Below are positions 55,215 to 64,000 of a DNA stretch of 64,000 bases, piece after piece. The notes beneath the pieces were generated by a model, which made no database searches, had not been told where the DNA came from, and was given only the letters and a program-made list of their open reading frames with translations. The stretch is from NCBI GenBank assembly GCA_038380435.1, contig JAWZYU010000009.1:66679901-66743900 (forward strand), written 5' to 3'. The position numbers and the translations under genes were made by a program. Positions within the stretch are counted from its first letter, which is position 1. The number at the start of each line of letters is the position of its first letter. Source of the DNA: Ryuthela nishihirai (lineage: Eukaryota; Arthropoda; Arachnida; Araneae; Heptathelidae).

Positions 55215-55484
55215 TCAGAGTAGATCCTCGCAGTCCAGGAGAGCGTTGCGATAGGTATATTTTTTGTCTAACGCCTGAGGTACCACGTTGAAAGTTGTTT
55301 TATCTAAGATAAACCTCTTTGTTGACCTTGATGCTCGTATTACATTGCAAGACGTCATTTTCCAAATGTTTCTGACATATCCTATTTGCATTGTAATAAG
55401 AGTGCCTTTCACCATGTATAAGAAGGACTCTTGTTTGTTTGCACGTAATTCTTGCATAAGAGGAATCGATGCTTTGAAAGCCAT
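55215..55484 (-). other. unrecognised open frame, 89 codons
   Basis: The minus-strand frame begins MAFKASIPLMQELRANKQES and ends NALLDCEDLL. The composition is mixed and plausible for protein, but there is no family match and no splice or start context I can defend. The plus strand is open across the same DNA (55288-55527), which lowers confidence. Confidence 0.2.
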
Positions 55485-55489
55485 TTATG

Positions 55490-55815
55490 GGCAGAACATA
55501 GGTATCAACGCACGCAAAAAGGAGTGAAAAATAAAAAGAGGATATGTTTTCTACTCAGCTGACTTGAGCATTTTACAACAAGCACAAAAACACACACAAA
55601 TGTGATTCAAGCATTATTTTACTCTTTAATGGCACAGTTTCTTTTAGAGACGCTTTTTTTTTTCAAATATTAAACTACTTAAATGAGTGACACAGAGCGA
55701 CTAAAAAAAATGTGATTTTATTCCATGCCCATCTTTAAAGGTAGGCAGAAAAATATTGATGTTTTTTACAAGAGGAAAAAGGATTAATATTCTGAATTTT
55801 TGTGCAGAGAATTAT
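55490..55815. other. AT-rich, nothing seen
   Basis: No feature supported. Confidence 0.4.
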
Positions 55816-55818
55816 AAG

Positions 55819-56080
55819 TACACTGCCCTACCAAAATATTAGATAATTTGCATGTATGTCAAAGGGAAAGCTAAGATCGAAACTTTACAACTTCTAAAAT
55901 ATTCATTCAATGGAAAAATGTGACAGAAGGTAAATTAAAAAATATTATCAAATTTATTTAAATCTCGATTTTTTTTCCGCAATATTCTTTCGGTATTTAA
56001 AACGGGAGCTGGAATGTTAAGCAATAAATTACTTTGCTTTATGAAATAAAATAAAAATTAAAAATGCAATATTTTATGCA
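55819..56080. mobile_element. foldback MITE, family E, left half only
   Basis: TACACTGCCCTACCAAAATA, TTAGATAATTTGCATG, TTTAAATCTCGATTTTTTTT and CGCAATATTCTTTCGGTATT follow the left half of 16559-17138. The mirrored right half and terminus are absent, so this is a deleted copy. Confidence 0.75.
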
Positions 56081-56159
56081 AACGATACAATAATCTTGTA
56101 CGCACTTTATCACCTGCAGTTTCTACTTATCTTCCTATTGTTTTTCGTTCGTTATTTGG

Positions 56160-56840
56160 CGTTTTATCAGTCTATGGATTTGTCAAAACAGTTTTTCCAC
56201 CACATCTTCCGAACGCGACGGACAAACTTAATCATTTATGTATCAAATGGAAGCCTGCTACTCGTGGCATAGGTTTACTGGGAAGCGTGGATTCGGCGAA
56301 ACTATTCTCTTATGGCGAAACTAAATGTTTTCAGCTATTTCATGAGTCCCATGTCCACAGACCTTTGATACTTACCGATAAAAAGCTTGCGAAGTGGTGA
56401 GTGTCATAAGCGTTAAACCCATGTTTCTCCCCCCACCAAAGAAAAAAGGGAAAATGTAAAAACTATTGTTCCACTATATCGTCTGAACGCAATGGTCGAA
56501 AGTAACTGGCTTATGCGCCAAATGTGTCAAGTGAAATCCCTCCAAGAAGAGAAGGGAAGACATATGACGGATTGTTCTACTATACCTTTCGAACGCGTGG
56601 TCCATATTTAACAAGTTGTATGGCAAATCAGTGTGACATGGAAAATGTGTGGGCAACAAAAACATACCTTCCCTTGCTTTCCTCCCCCGTAAAAATGGGG
56701 AGATGTGATATTCCTATATCTTCCTATATCTTCTCCTATATCTTCCGAATCAGAGGGCCTACAGTTACGAGTTAGGTGTCAAATGTAAGCTTATACGAGG
56801 GCCGGCACATATGACTTCGAATTATGCCCCAGCCATTCTA
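56160..56840. repeat. degenerate tandem repeat
   Basis: The phrase ACATCTTCCGAACGCGACGG (56200) recurs as TATATCGTCTGAACGCAATG (56475), TATACCTTTCGAACGCGTGG (56579) and TATATCTTCCGAATCAGAGG (56738). Each is followed by TTA/TTAC and, 20-30 bases later, by GT-TCAAATG or GGCAAATCAG. Spacing varies from about 105 to 270 bp. It looks like an old satellite or a decayed repeated domain. Confidence 0.5.
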
Positions 56841-56849
56841 CTCCCCTTT

Positions 56850-58050
56850 CCCAATTTCTTTTGTGACATCTCCAACATCGTGGAATTCCTCAAACACGAC
56901 TCCAAAATAAGGGAGAAAAAAATATGTTCGATATTTATGAGTCATATATCGTACGAAAGTTTCTGATTGTAGGTGTTTCTAATGACAAGGGAAAAATATA
57001 GATAAATTAAAAAAATACCTGTATTCCCATATGAGTCCAAAAAAGTAGAAAATAAAACTAAAGCATATCGATGGTGCAATCCTTCCTTTGACTTGATTTC
57101 GTATTCACTTCAAAGGAAGTTCAAGAAGACTGCCAGCGCCCTATCTTCCATTGAAGTGAATAAGAATTCAGTGACTGATTGGATCATAGATGTCATTTAG
57201 TCTTATTTTCTAGTATTTAGGGCGCGTATAGGAAGAGAGATATTTTTTAAAATTTTAAACTTAGCTTTATTATAGTTTTGTGAGTCAATTCATGCACTCT
57301 TGGCTGGCTAGAAAAGCATCTTCACCCTTAGTTACATCATCTATACAAACAAATTTCGATATGGCTTTGTTTTATGAGTCATTTCTTTGGAAGGAGCGAG
57401 AGAAGCGAGCCAACAACGTTGGGTCCAATTATTAAAATATTCTCATTTATTTTTTAGAAATTTAGATGCCTGAAACTTAAATTTTCTATTTACTGAAATT
57501 TCTACAACTGCATGATAATCTTATTTACATTTTTGTTTTCCTCACAAATTTTCGCGTTTGTTTCTTCTCAGAACAGCACAAATTTGACATAATTTCTTCT
57601 CAGGTCTTTTAAGAACCTTTAAATACCTATAAATCTATTGATAGAGGCAGATTACAAATTGATACAGCAGAACACAGCTGCCATCATTAAAACTTAAGAA
57701 AACACTATTAAACTTCCGGTTTCTCTTATTGCAAAAATATGTGTATAAAATTCGTTAATGTTTCCTTTGAAACGAACTCTAATGACATGATTTTATCGTA
57801 AATAAGTTGTTTTCAGGAACTGTAAAAATACGTAGGTGGATCGTTTAATTCGTGGACTGCCGTCGCCAACAATTATTAGCTTTTCGTACATCATATATGG
57901 CAACACAGCGGAAAAGTGTCGGGAAATGGAAATGCGATACGGTCGCAGTAAGAGCAGAAGAGTTCGCATTCAGTCTCCGTCGTTTTCTCTCTTTTGGAAA
58001 GGTGTGAGTTTTTGTGTGAGATTTTCGAAGCTGGATAAAGTGTAAAACGG
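56850..58050. other. AT-rich stretch with a short inverted repeat
   Basis: 57110-57165 has TATTCACTTCAAAGGAAG and CTTCCATTGAAGTGAATA around a 25-base loop. No gene recognised; overlapping frames at 57836-58096 on both strands are unassigned. Confidence 0.4.
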
Positions 58051-58053
58051 TAG

Positions 58054-58378
58054 ATTGGGTTGTTCTACCTCTGTGAGAGGTTGTTCTACTTCTCACAAAG
58101 ACCCCAACGGCTCAGAGAATGTTGGGGAAGGGAACCTTCCGGACAGCTGTTAGGAGACAGATGGTTTGCCTCCCATCAAGGACTTGCAACCTGTTCTTTA
58201 GCGTGTGCACAGGGTATAGATCTCTGGCACACTGAACCACGGCTTTACGTCCTATCCGACGGTCGACAGCCTTTCCAAGTCCATCGGTATTCCCGTTCTC
58301 AGGGTGAGTTTTAAAGGAGAAAAATCTCAACACTGGCACAGTTGAAACTCGAATGTGAGAAATGCAGATTACAGCCGG
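58054..58378 (-). mobile_element. SINE-A, old nearly full-length copy
   Basis: TTGGGTTGTTCTACCTCTGT, GCTCAGAGAATGTTGGGGAA, GGACAGCTGTTAGGAGACAG, AACCACGGCTTTACGTCC and CTCAACACTGGCACAGTTGA, then AACTCGAATGTGAG from the B box and ATGCAGATTAC from the anticodon arm. A 13-G run (58377-58389) sits at the head junction, as at 13.2 kb. Confidence 0.78.
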
Positions 58379-58389
58379 GGGGGGGGGGG

Positions 58390-58575
58390 CGGGGATCGTA
58401 ATAAAAGTTACAAGACCAGACCACCAACGGAGGCATCTCCCGCTTTAGCGAGCTTTCGAAGTTTTTGCAGGCTACGGCTGATCTGGAAACTGATCCTCAG
58501 TATGTGATCGTTACTGTGTTTGGCGAGGCGAAGTGGGACAAAAACAGTAGCAGAAACGACTGAACACAAATGACT
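58390..58575. other. nothing seen
   Basis: Somewhat GC-richer; no feature supported. Confidence 0.35.
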
Positions 58576-58579
58576 ATGG

Positions 58580-58626
58580 ATTGGGTTGTTTACCTCTGAG
58601 TGTCACTTTTTTGCACACAATGGCCC
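58580..58626 (-). mobile_element. SINE-A 3' tail only
   Basis: ATTGGGTTGTTTACCTCTGA, GTGTCACTTTTTTGCACACA and ATGGCC are the last 45 bases of SINE-A on the minus strand. It is an extreme 5' truncation. Confidence 0.7.
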
Positions 58627-58699
58627 CTATGACACGCCCCCTTATTAATATTCATAATTAATAATTCATAATTAATAATCAATTAATAATTAATTCATT

Positions 58700-59305
58700 C
58701 ATGATTTTACCTTTCTCGATTCAGTTAACGAATAGTCAATAAAACAGCTTTTGCAGAAAAAATATTTTATCATACACTATCTTCAGGAAGGTTACAATTA
58801 TCGGCTACTTATTTTTTCGAAGCAGAGATTAAAGGTTTCAAGATCGTAGTAATAGTTACAAGACCACGAACATATCATTTTATTCTAAATAAGCCGACTC
58901 GACTCGCTCTCATAATAAAGATTCTGAGAACACATCACTTTATTCTGCAAGAGACGAATCATTCTGCAATGCTCGTAGATGATTTTGTAACGCTCTCAGA
59001 TGTTAGACTCTGTGGAATTCATAATAGATCTAAGTTCACCAATCAAGAGATGTTATAGTTTCACCATTGCACGGAGTTTCTGTATGCTTTATAATCCTAG
59101 GAATAACACCTCGCCACAGTTCTTACACACTGAACGGAATCCTTTCTCCCTTTGATGTTTTTCTGAATCCTTTCCAGACTTGATCACTCTTTCTACCATT
59201 CATATTAGTCACTAGAGTAAAAAACCACAGTATCCAGTTAACAACCCACACGGCTATACCTGACAACAACGTTCTACTTAACTGAATCGAGAAAGGTAAA
59301 ATAAT
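58700..59305. mobile_element. 600-bp element with terminal inverted repeats
   Basis: ATTTTACCTTTCTCGATTCA and GTTAA at about 58702 are mirrored by TTAACTGAATCGAGAAAGGT and AAAATAAT at 59278. Internal sequence is unique in this window and noncoding. On the minus strand it carries a TATAAAG and an AATAAA-like string, so a solo LTR was considered, but LTRs lack such long terminal inverted repeats. A non-autonomous DNA transposon is preferred. Confidence 0.55.
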
Positions 59306-59309
59306 GATA

Positions 59310-59540
59310 AAAGACTATCTGAAAACTGTATACAATATTGGAGAGGGAAAATACATCTTTCTCTTTAGTAAACTTTTCACAAGTGTCTGTTCAGTGACTT
59401 TTCAATGAGATAAAAAATATATTTTGAAAATTCCTAATAGAGCTATAATGCCAATAATATAATGCCTGTTGAGGTTTGTAAAGTGTTAGTTTCTTTTGTA
59501 ACAAACAACTGACAGATAGATAACATGTTTATTCTTGAAC
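59310..59540. other. AT-rich, nothing seen
   Basis: No feature supported. Confidence 0.4.
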
Positions 59541-59544
59541 ACAC

Positions 59545-59725
59545 GATTCATAGAAACAAAATGAACACAAACACACACACAACCGATTCACAGAAACAGA
59601 CATGAACACATTCACAGAAACAAACATGAAAACATATACACACAAACATACGCACGTGCACACGCACGCACACACAAACATTACAATTAACACATCTACA
59701 GAGACGAAACATGAAACAAGTATGT
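59545..59725. repeat. CA-rich tandem repeat
   Basis: Imperfect 24-bp units such as TTCACAGAAACAGACATGAA followed by CACA, mixed with CA/CG dinucleotide runs. The cysteine/valine-rich frame on the minus strand (59529-59774) is a by-product. Confidence 0.8.
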
Positions 59726-59729
59726 GACG

Positions 59730-61260
59730 AAAATAGATAAATATGAAGAGAGACAAAAACTTAGTCAATCGCATTCATGTATGCATAGAGACATACACTT
59801 AGAAAGACATCCATTGAATATGCATAATACCATACACCACAGATATAAAATGCATATACTTTGCATTAGATCAGAGAAACCCTCACATTCTCGTACATAC
59901 ATAATCTTTACATATTCATAGGTTTATGTAAAATTAAACAGGATTTTTATTCTGCTTGAAAGTAATAAAGACTATTCAGAATGCCTTCCATTTACTCGAA
60001 TTAGACTTAAAGTGAATGCAGTCAACATACTATAATTGCTTATTATAATGACTGCTCATGCTATTTTATTAATTTATAAACAGCCAAACTTTCAAAAGAC
60101 AATTTCTATTCAAGGTCTGATCAAATGATTCACAAAGGTTGAGCGAAACAGTGACCTTTACCGTTAGATGGCGCTGGTTAAATGCCCAAAACGCAGAAAA
60201 TTGCTTATTTACCGTTTTTTAACTGTTGCATGTATCATCTTCCTTCGAAATTTCTATCTTTTAACATTTGTGCTCGAAAGAATAGTGTATAGATATTAAG
60301 AAGCAGACACGATATATATTTGAAAGAAGTTACGGGGATGTTTTTAAACACGTAAATATTCTACTGTGTATACCTGTACATTCTCATTTCGGCATATTTA
60401 GAAGATAAAACGTCATCCATCCCGCTAGTACTTTGTACATTTTCTGGCCGTTCTTCTATGCTTTTTATTGTCCTGTGAGAGTAATCGATTTCACTGCAGT
60501 TCACTCCATTGGAGCGATTTCACCCATGTTCAGAAAAGTGAATATTTGATTCACATAAAGCTGAAAAGTTACATGTAATATTCACATGCTTGCACAAAAA
60601 GTGAATGTTTACAGGAAAATAATGTTGCATCTTCACTAGAAATTAACGCTGTTGTAAGAAATTGTGACATTAACACCCTAATACTTAAAAATGAATACTT
60701 GTGGTTAAACTATTGTTACTTGTATTCTCCTTCCTGTCATAGGGCGCCCTCTGTCAGGCTGTTTTGTATTTTAGTAGTTTTGAGGTGAACCGATGAATGC
60801 TTACGTTTACGTCCTTTTTTTATATTTTTTCTTTTAATGTGAGAATGCTGGGTAGGGTGCTTTTCTTTCGCTTTCCTATCGCTTCTCTTTTTCAATCTTA
60901 CTTCTGTAATGTGGCGATTGATTGTCTTGATGAGTGTTTGAGTGTGAAATAACCGTTGAAAGACTTGGCACTTTACGCGTTAGGTCTGTAAAACAGTTGA
61001 AACGCAAAGTATTGTCTAACAGATCGGTTCTGGGAGCCTTCAGAATCGAGAAGCATTTAGTACACACTAAAGGAATTTACTAGAGTAATGATACTTTCTA
61101 TAGGTAGTGTTATTTCATATTTCCAAACAAGTGAAACACGAATACATAACATTATCAATAAACTTGTCCTTGCTGGAAAAATAATCACTTTCACACTTAT
61201 AAAACAGTACAACTTGTTCTGAGAATTCCACACCGGTGAGGAAAAAACAACTATTTTCGC
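59730..61260. other. AT-rich stretch, no gene seen
   Basis: CTCF-like cores TAGATGGCGCTGG (60165) and GCGCCCTCTGTCAG (60744). Nothing else supported. Confidence 0.4.
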
Positions 61261-61267
61261 ACAAATA

Positions 61268-61457
61268 CCCGTGGCCGAGTGGTTAGCACACTTGGCTACT
61301 GATCTAAGGGACCTGGGTTCGAGCCCCGGATTAGGCATGGATGTGTGTGTCGTTTTTCTGCTGAGGTCCTGCCATCCTCTCAGACCTTCTACTATGGCAT
61401 ATAAACTGAAAGGCTCCTGTCAGACCTCTGTGGCAAGCAGCTGCTTGAGGGGGTATA
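61268..61457 (+). mobile_element. SINE-B, full-length, best copy
   Basis: CCCGTGGCCGAGTGGTTAGC, ACTTGGCTACTGATCTAAGG, GACCTGGGTTCGAGCCCCGG, GTCGTTTTTCTGCTGAGGTC, TATGGCATATAAACTGAAAG, and the tail GGCAAGCAGCTGCTTGAGGG GGTAT. Intact A box (TGGCCGAGTGG) and B box (GGTTCGAGCCC). The two frames that overlap it are not genes. Confidence 0.92.
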
Positions 61458-61459
61458 GT

Positions 61460-64000
61460 GTACTTACCTGTTCTCAGAATTCTACACTAGTATAGAAATA
61501 TGTATTCTCATGCGGGAAAAATAACTAAACCGATTCTTAGACATGAAATGCGCGTGTTGGATTTCTTCGTGTAATGAAATATCTAATTTCAGCCATGTTA
61601 TGACTTTTTTAGTTCAAATCTTAATTACATATTGTCCTGATCATCGTTCATTGACCAGGTTTGTTTTTCAGCAAAGTGCATGGTCCTATCGCTACTGTGA
61701 GAAAGATCGCCCCCTGTTTATTGGTTGGAAAAAAAATAAAAGAAGTTGAAACTTAAGTGATGCACCCCCCTTAATATCGTCTGAAAATTCGTGGATGTTA
61801 ACACTATCGCCACCTAACAAATGACATGGGGAATAATGCTAAAGATTTCGCATTACTTCTGCATCATATCACACTGGGATTGGAAGTTTTACGCATTATT
61901 CTGCGAAACTCGTATTAAATGATAACGTTTAGTTTTTCCATTTTTTGCGACATCTGTACCGTTTTGTGAAATGCGTCACACATTTCTTGTCACATTAAAA
62001 TTTTTCTGTTTATTTAATTGCGATGAACAGTATAAGAGGACATTTTTAAATCAGCTGACCGCTTGGAACACGTGATAAACTGTTGTGTACTTAAGCCGAA
62101 AAAATCCTACCGAAGATAAGACGACCACATACAGGGAGCTTCTGTTGCCCTCTCTGCCACAGTGTGGCATTTCATCATGTCATTATTTATTTCACTTTGT
62201 TATTAGGGTTCAAAAGGTTCTTGAGGAAGATAAAACTCACGGAGCAGCAGCTCTTACCATAAGTAAAGGATTTAGATAAACAGCAGCACCTCTGTTTTCG
62301 CATCGAAGGACTGTTCCATAGGGCAGTGCGTAAGTGACCCCCTGACCTTTATCACCGTGTGGGCAGCCTGTGTGTGCGCTCATTTCCTGGCCATTCCTTC
62401 AGTTAACCGACAAAAATAGCAGGAGCTTTCAGTACTTGTAATAGAGGCGACGTTAAATTTTAAGAAGTAGGAGCGTGTATGGAATTTTGCTATTTTTTTT
62501 AAGAAGGGTATTTCTGGACTTGGGGGTGTTTCACACCGAGTGACTCTTAGTTTGTAAAGACATTATTTTTTTCTGTCGCTTCTTGTACGCTCTACGTGAG
62601 AACACCGATTTTTTGTAACATATGTGAAGAATTCTTTTACTGATGCCCGATCAGAACATATATGTCAGAGCATAGTTAGGCGGATTTTTATGCTATCGAA
62701 TCGAAGAAGCTTTCTCATGTAGCTTATCCCATAGATATACAGATATAATCGTTGAAGTATTTGCTAAATTTTGACTATCAGTCAAGTTGCAAATAAAATT
62801 TCGATGGAATAACTCAGGTAAGTTGAGAGGGTACGATCGAGTGAGACTTATTAAATGTATTATTTTTATAGTAGCTTAGTGTATTTTATAGTATTTGTTA
62901 AAACTAATATCCCTTACTCCATTAACTTGCATTCATGTTGGAACTAAAGTTTTCTACTCAATGCAAGCGGAAACGCAAGGGTACCCGCAACGTATGAATT
63001 CTACTTTTAGCATTCTTACTTTCTATAGCATTCTGCCGCATACAAAAATTCTTTGCAGAATTGTTTTTTACCCGATGAAAACAACTGACCTTGTAAAGCG
63101 TAATGCACACATGTGTACTAAAGCAGCAACGAGAAATAAAATTTCATCAGCGTGATGAGTCACTGGATCACACGTTCGCCGATAAACGGTGGAAAAGACG
63201 GTTTTTAAAAACTGTGAGAGCGTTTAGAACTGTAGATTTAAAAAAAATGATTACTCCCAAACAATTAGCTGATTTTTCTTCGGAGGAAGAAATAATGTTA
63301 TCGATTGTTACTGAGTAACGTTACTTCCTAGTAAAGAGTAATATTTTGCATCATGTACTGAGGATACAACGGTAATAAGTATTAGGAATAAAAAGTTTTA
63401 AACTTGAGACCATGTCACGTAACGAATGTACGGGAATTAAAAAAGTTAGTTTTATTAGTCATGCTTTTGAAATCACTATTTGTTGTACCGAATATGTCTG
63501 AACACAAATATCTGATGGCATCATCCTTGAATCCGATGGAGACCACTTTTAATAAGAGAGTCGCAACACTTGGAGGTTAGGGGCACGTAATTTCAAAATG
63601 GCTTGTTTTCTTCTGACGAGGTACATTAAAACAAATAGCTGACCTATCATAATGGGGAAATGGATGTTTCGATAAAGGATGGATAATCAAAACACTGTTT
63701 CCATACCATATCTCATGTGATGGCCTGAGACAAAGGGGGGTAGAATTGGGAGTGACAATGCGGTTTAGTAAGAAGGGCTGTCAACCGTTTCTGGATTTAG
63801 AAAAATTTCGAGGTGGGTCCTGAAACAGTGGTCAAGGCTTAGAGTGGGTTTTCACGTTGTAAGACATCGCTTCTGATACGGAAGCAAAGGAGTATCGACA
63901 GCACAGGGGATGACGTGATCCAAGATGCATCCTTCAATAAAACGCGGTCCATAGTAAGGGTGAGGTACCGAACACTTGTTGCGTGTTCTAAAGTGAGTCT
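61460..64000. other. unassigned stretch, no gene recognised
   Basis: Composition is slightly more balanced than elsewhere and no repeat family was recognised. A 71-codon plus-strand frame (63103-63318) ends WKRRFLKTVRAFRTVDLKKM, ITPKQLADFSSEEEIMLSIV TE; it looks mildly protein-like, but no family or splice context supports it. CGCCACCTA at 61808 is a weak CTCF-like core. Confidence 0.35.

Noticed and set aside
58706..59303. Solo LTR on the minus strand
   Set aside because: TATA and AATAAA-like strings exist, but the 25-bp terminal inverted repeats and the lack of a clear TG...CA with 4-6 bp direct repeat fit a DNA transposon better.
59529..59774. Cysteine-rich small protein
   Set aside because: The Cys/Val pattern is a direct product of the CA microsatellite on the opposite strand.

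Overview
This is repeat-rich, AT-rich eukaryotic DNA with no complete host gene that I can recognise. tRNA-derived SINEs, degraded Tc1/mariner and hAT elements and a DUF4817-type transposon fragment point to an arthropod. A chelicerate such as a spider is my best guess, but nothing here proves it. Nearly all open frames are short and fall in repeats, and every recognisable coding sequence is a mobile-element remnant. The window therefore looks intergenic or intronic.

Two tRNA-derived SINE families dominate. SINE-A has at least 13 full or partial copies. Its head has a pol III B box and an anticodon-loop-like CTCGTAA as in tRNA-Thr(CGT); its tail carries AAACAACCCAA. Several copies have 8-15 bp target-site duplications. 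SINE-B has a tRNA-like head with GTGGCCGAGTGG and GGGTTCGAGCCC and a tail near GCTTGAGGGGGTA. It has about seven copies, one split by a SINE-A. A third, weaker family (SINE-I) lies near 26.8 and 46.5 kb.

Layout: 0-6.2 kb holds Tc1 remnants, a GC-richer unique patch and a LINE 3' end. 6.2-13.7 kb holds SINEs, a palindromic MITE and an inverted duplication. 14.9-21.9 kb holds an hAT MITE, two mariner-type remnants, a large foldback MITE, a tRNA-like foldback and a GC-rich minisatellite. 22.4-23.1 kb is a GC-richer non-repetitive island. 24.2-31.6 kb holds nested SINEs, a degraded LINE with endonuclease and reverse transcriptase on the minus strand, hAT pieces, and a GC island with a possible first exon. 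33-41 kb holds three more transposase remnants, a 36-bp minisatellite and a striking 1.4-kb foldback element around an AT-rich satellite. 42-59.3 kb holds palindromic MITEs, minus-strand SINE-A copies and a terminal-inverted-repeat element. 59.3-64 kb is mostly unassigned.

The most unusual structure is the foldback element at about 37.64-39.03 kb. Its 229-bp inverted arms each contain a smaller near-perfect inverted-repeat unit. Its core satellite is built from copies of the element's own terminal motif. A second copy of the surrounding repeat near 21.7 kb lacks it and gives an approximate empty site.
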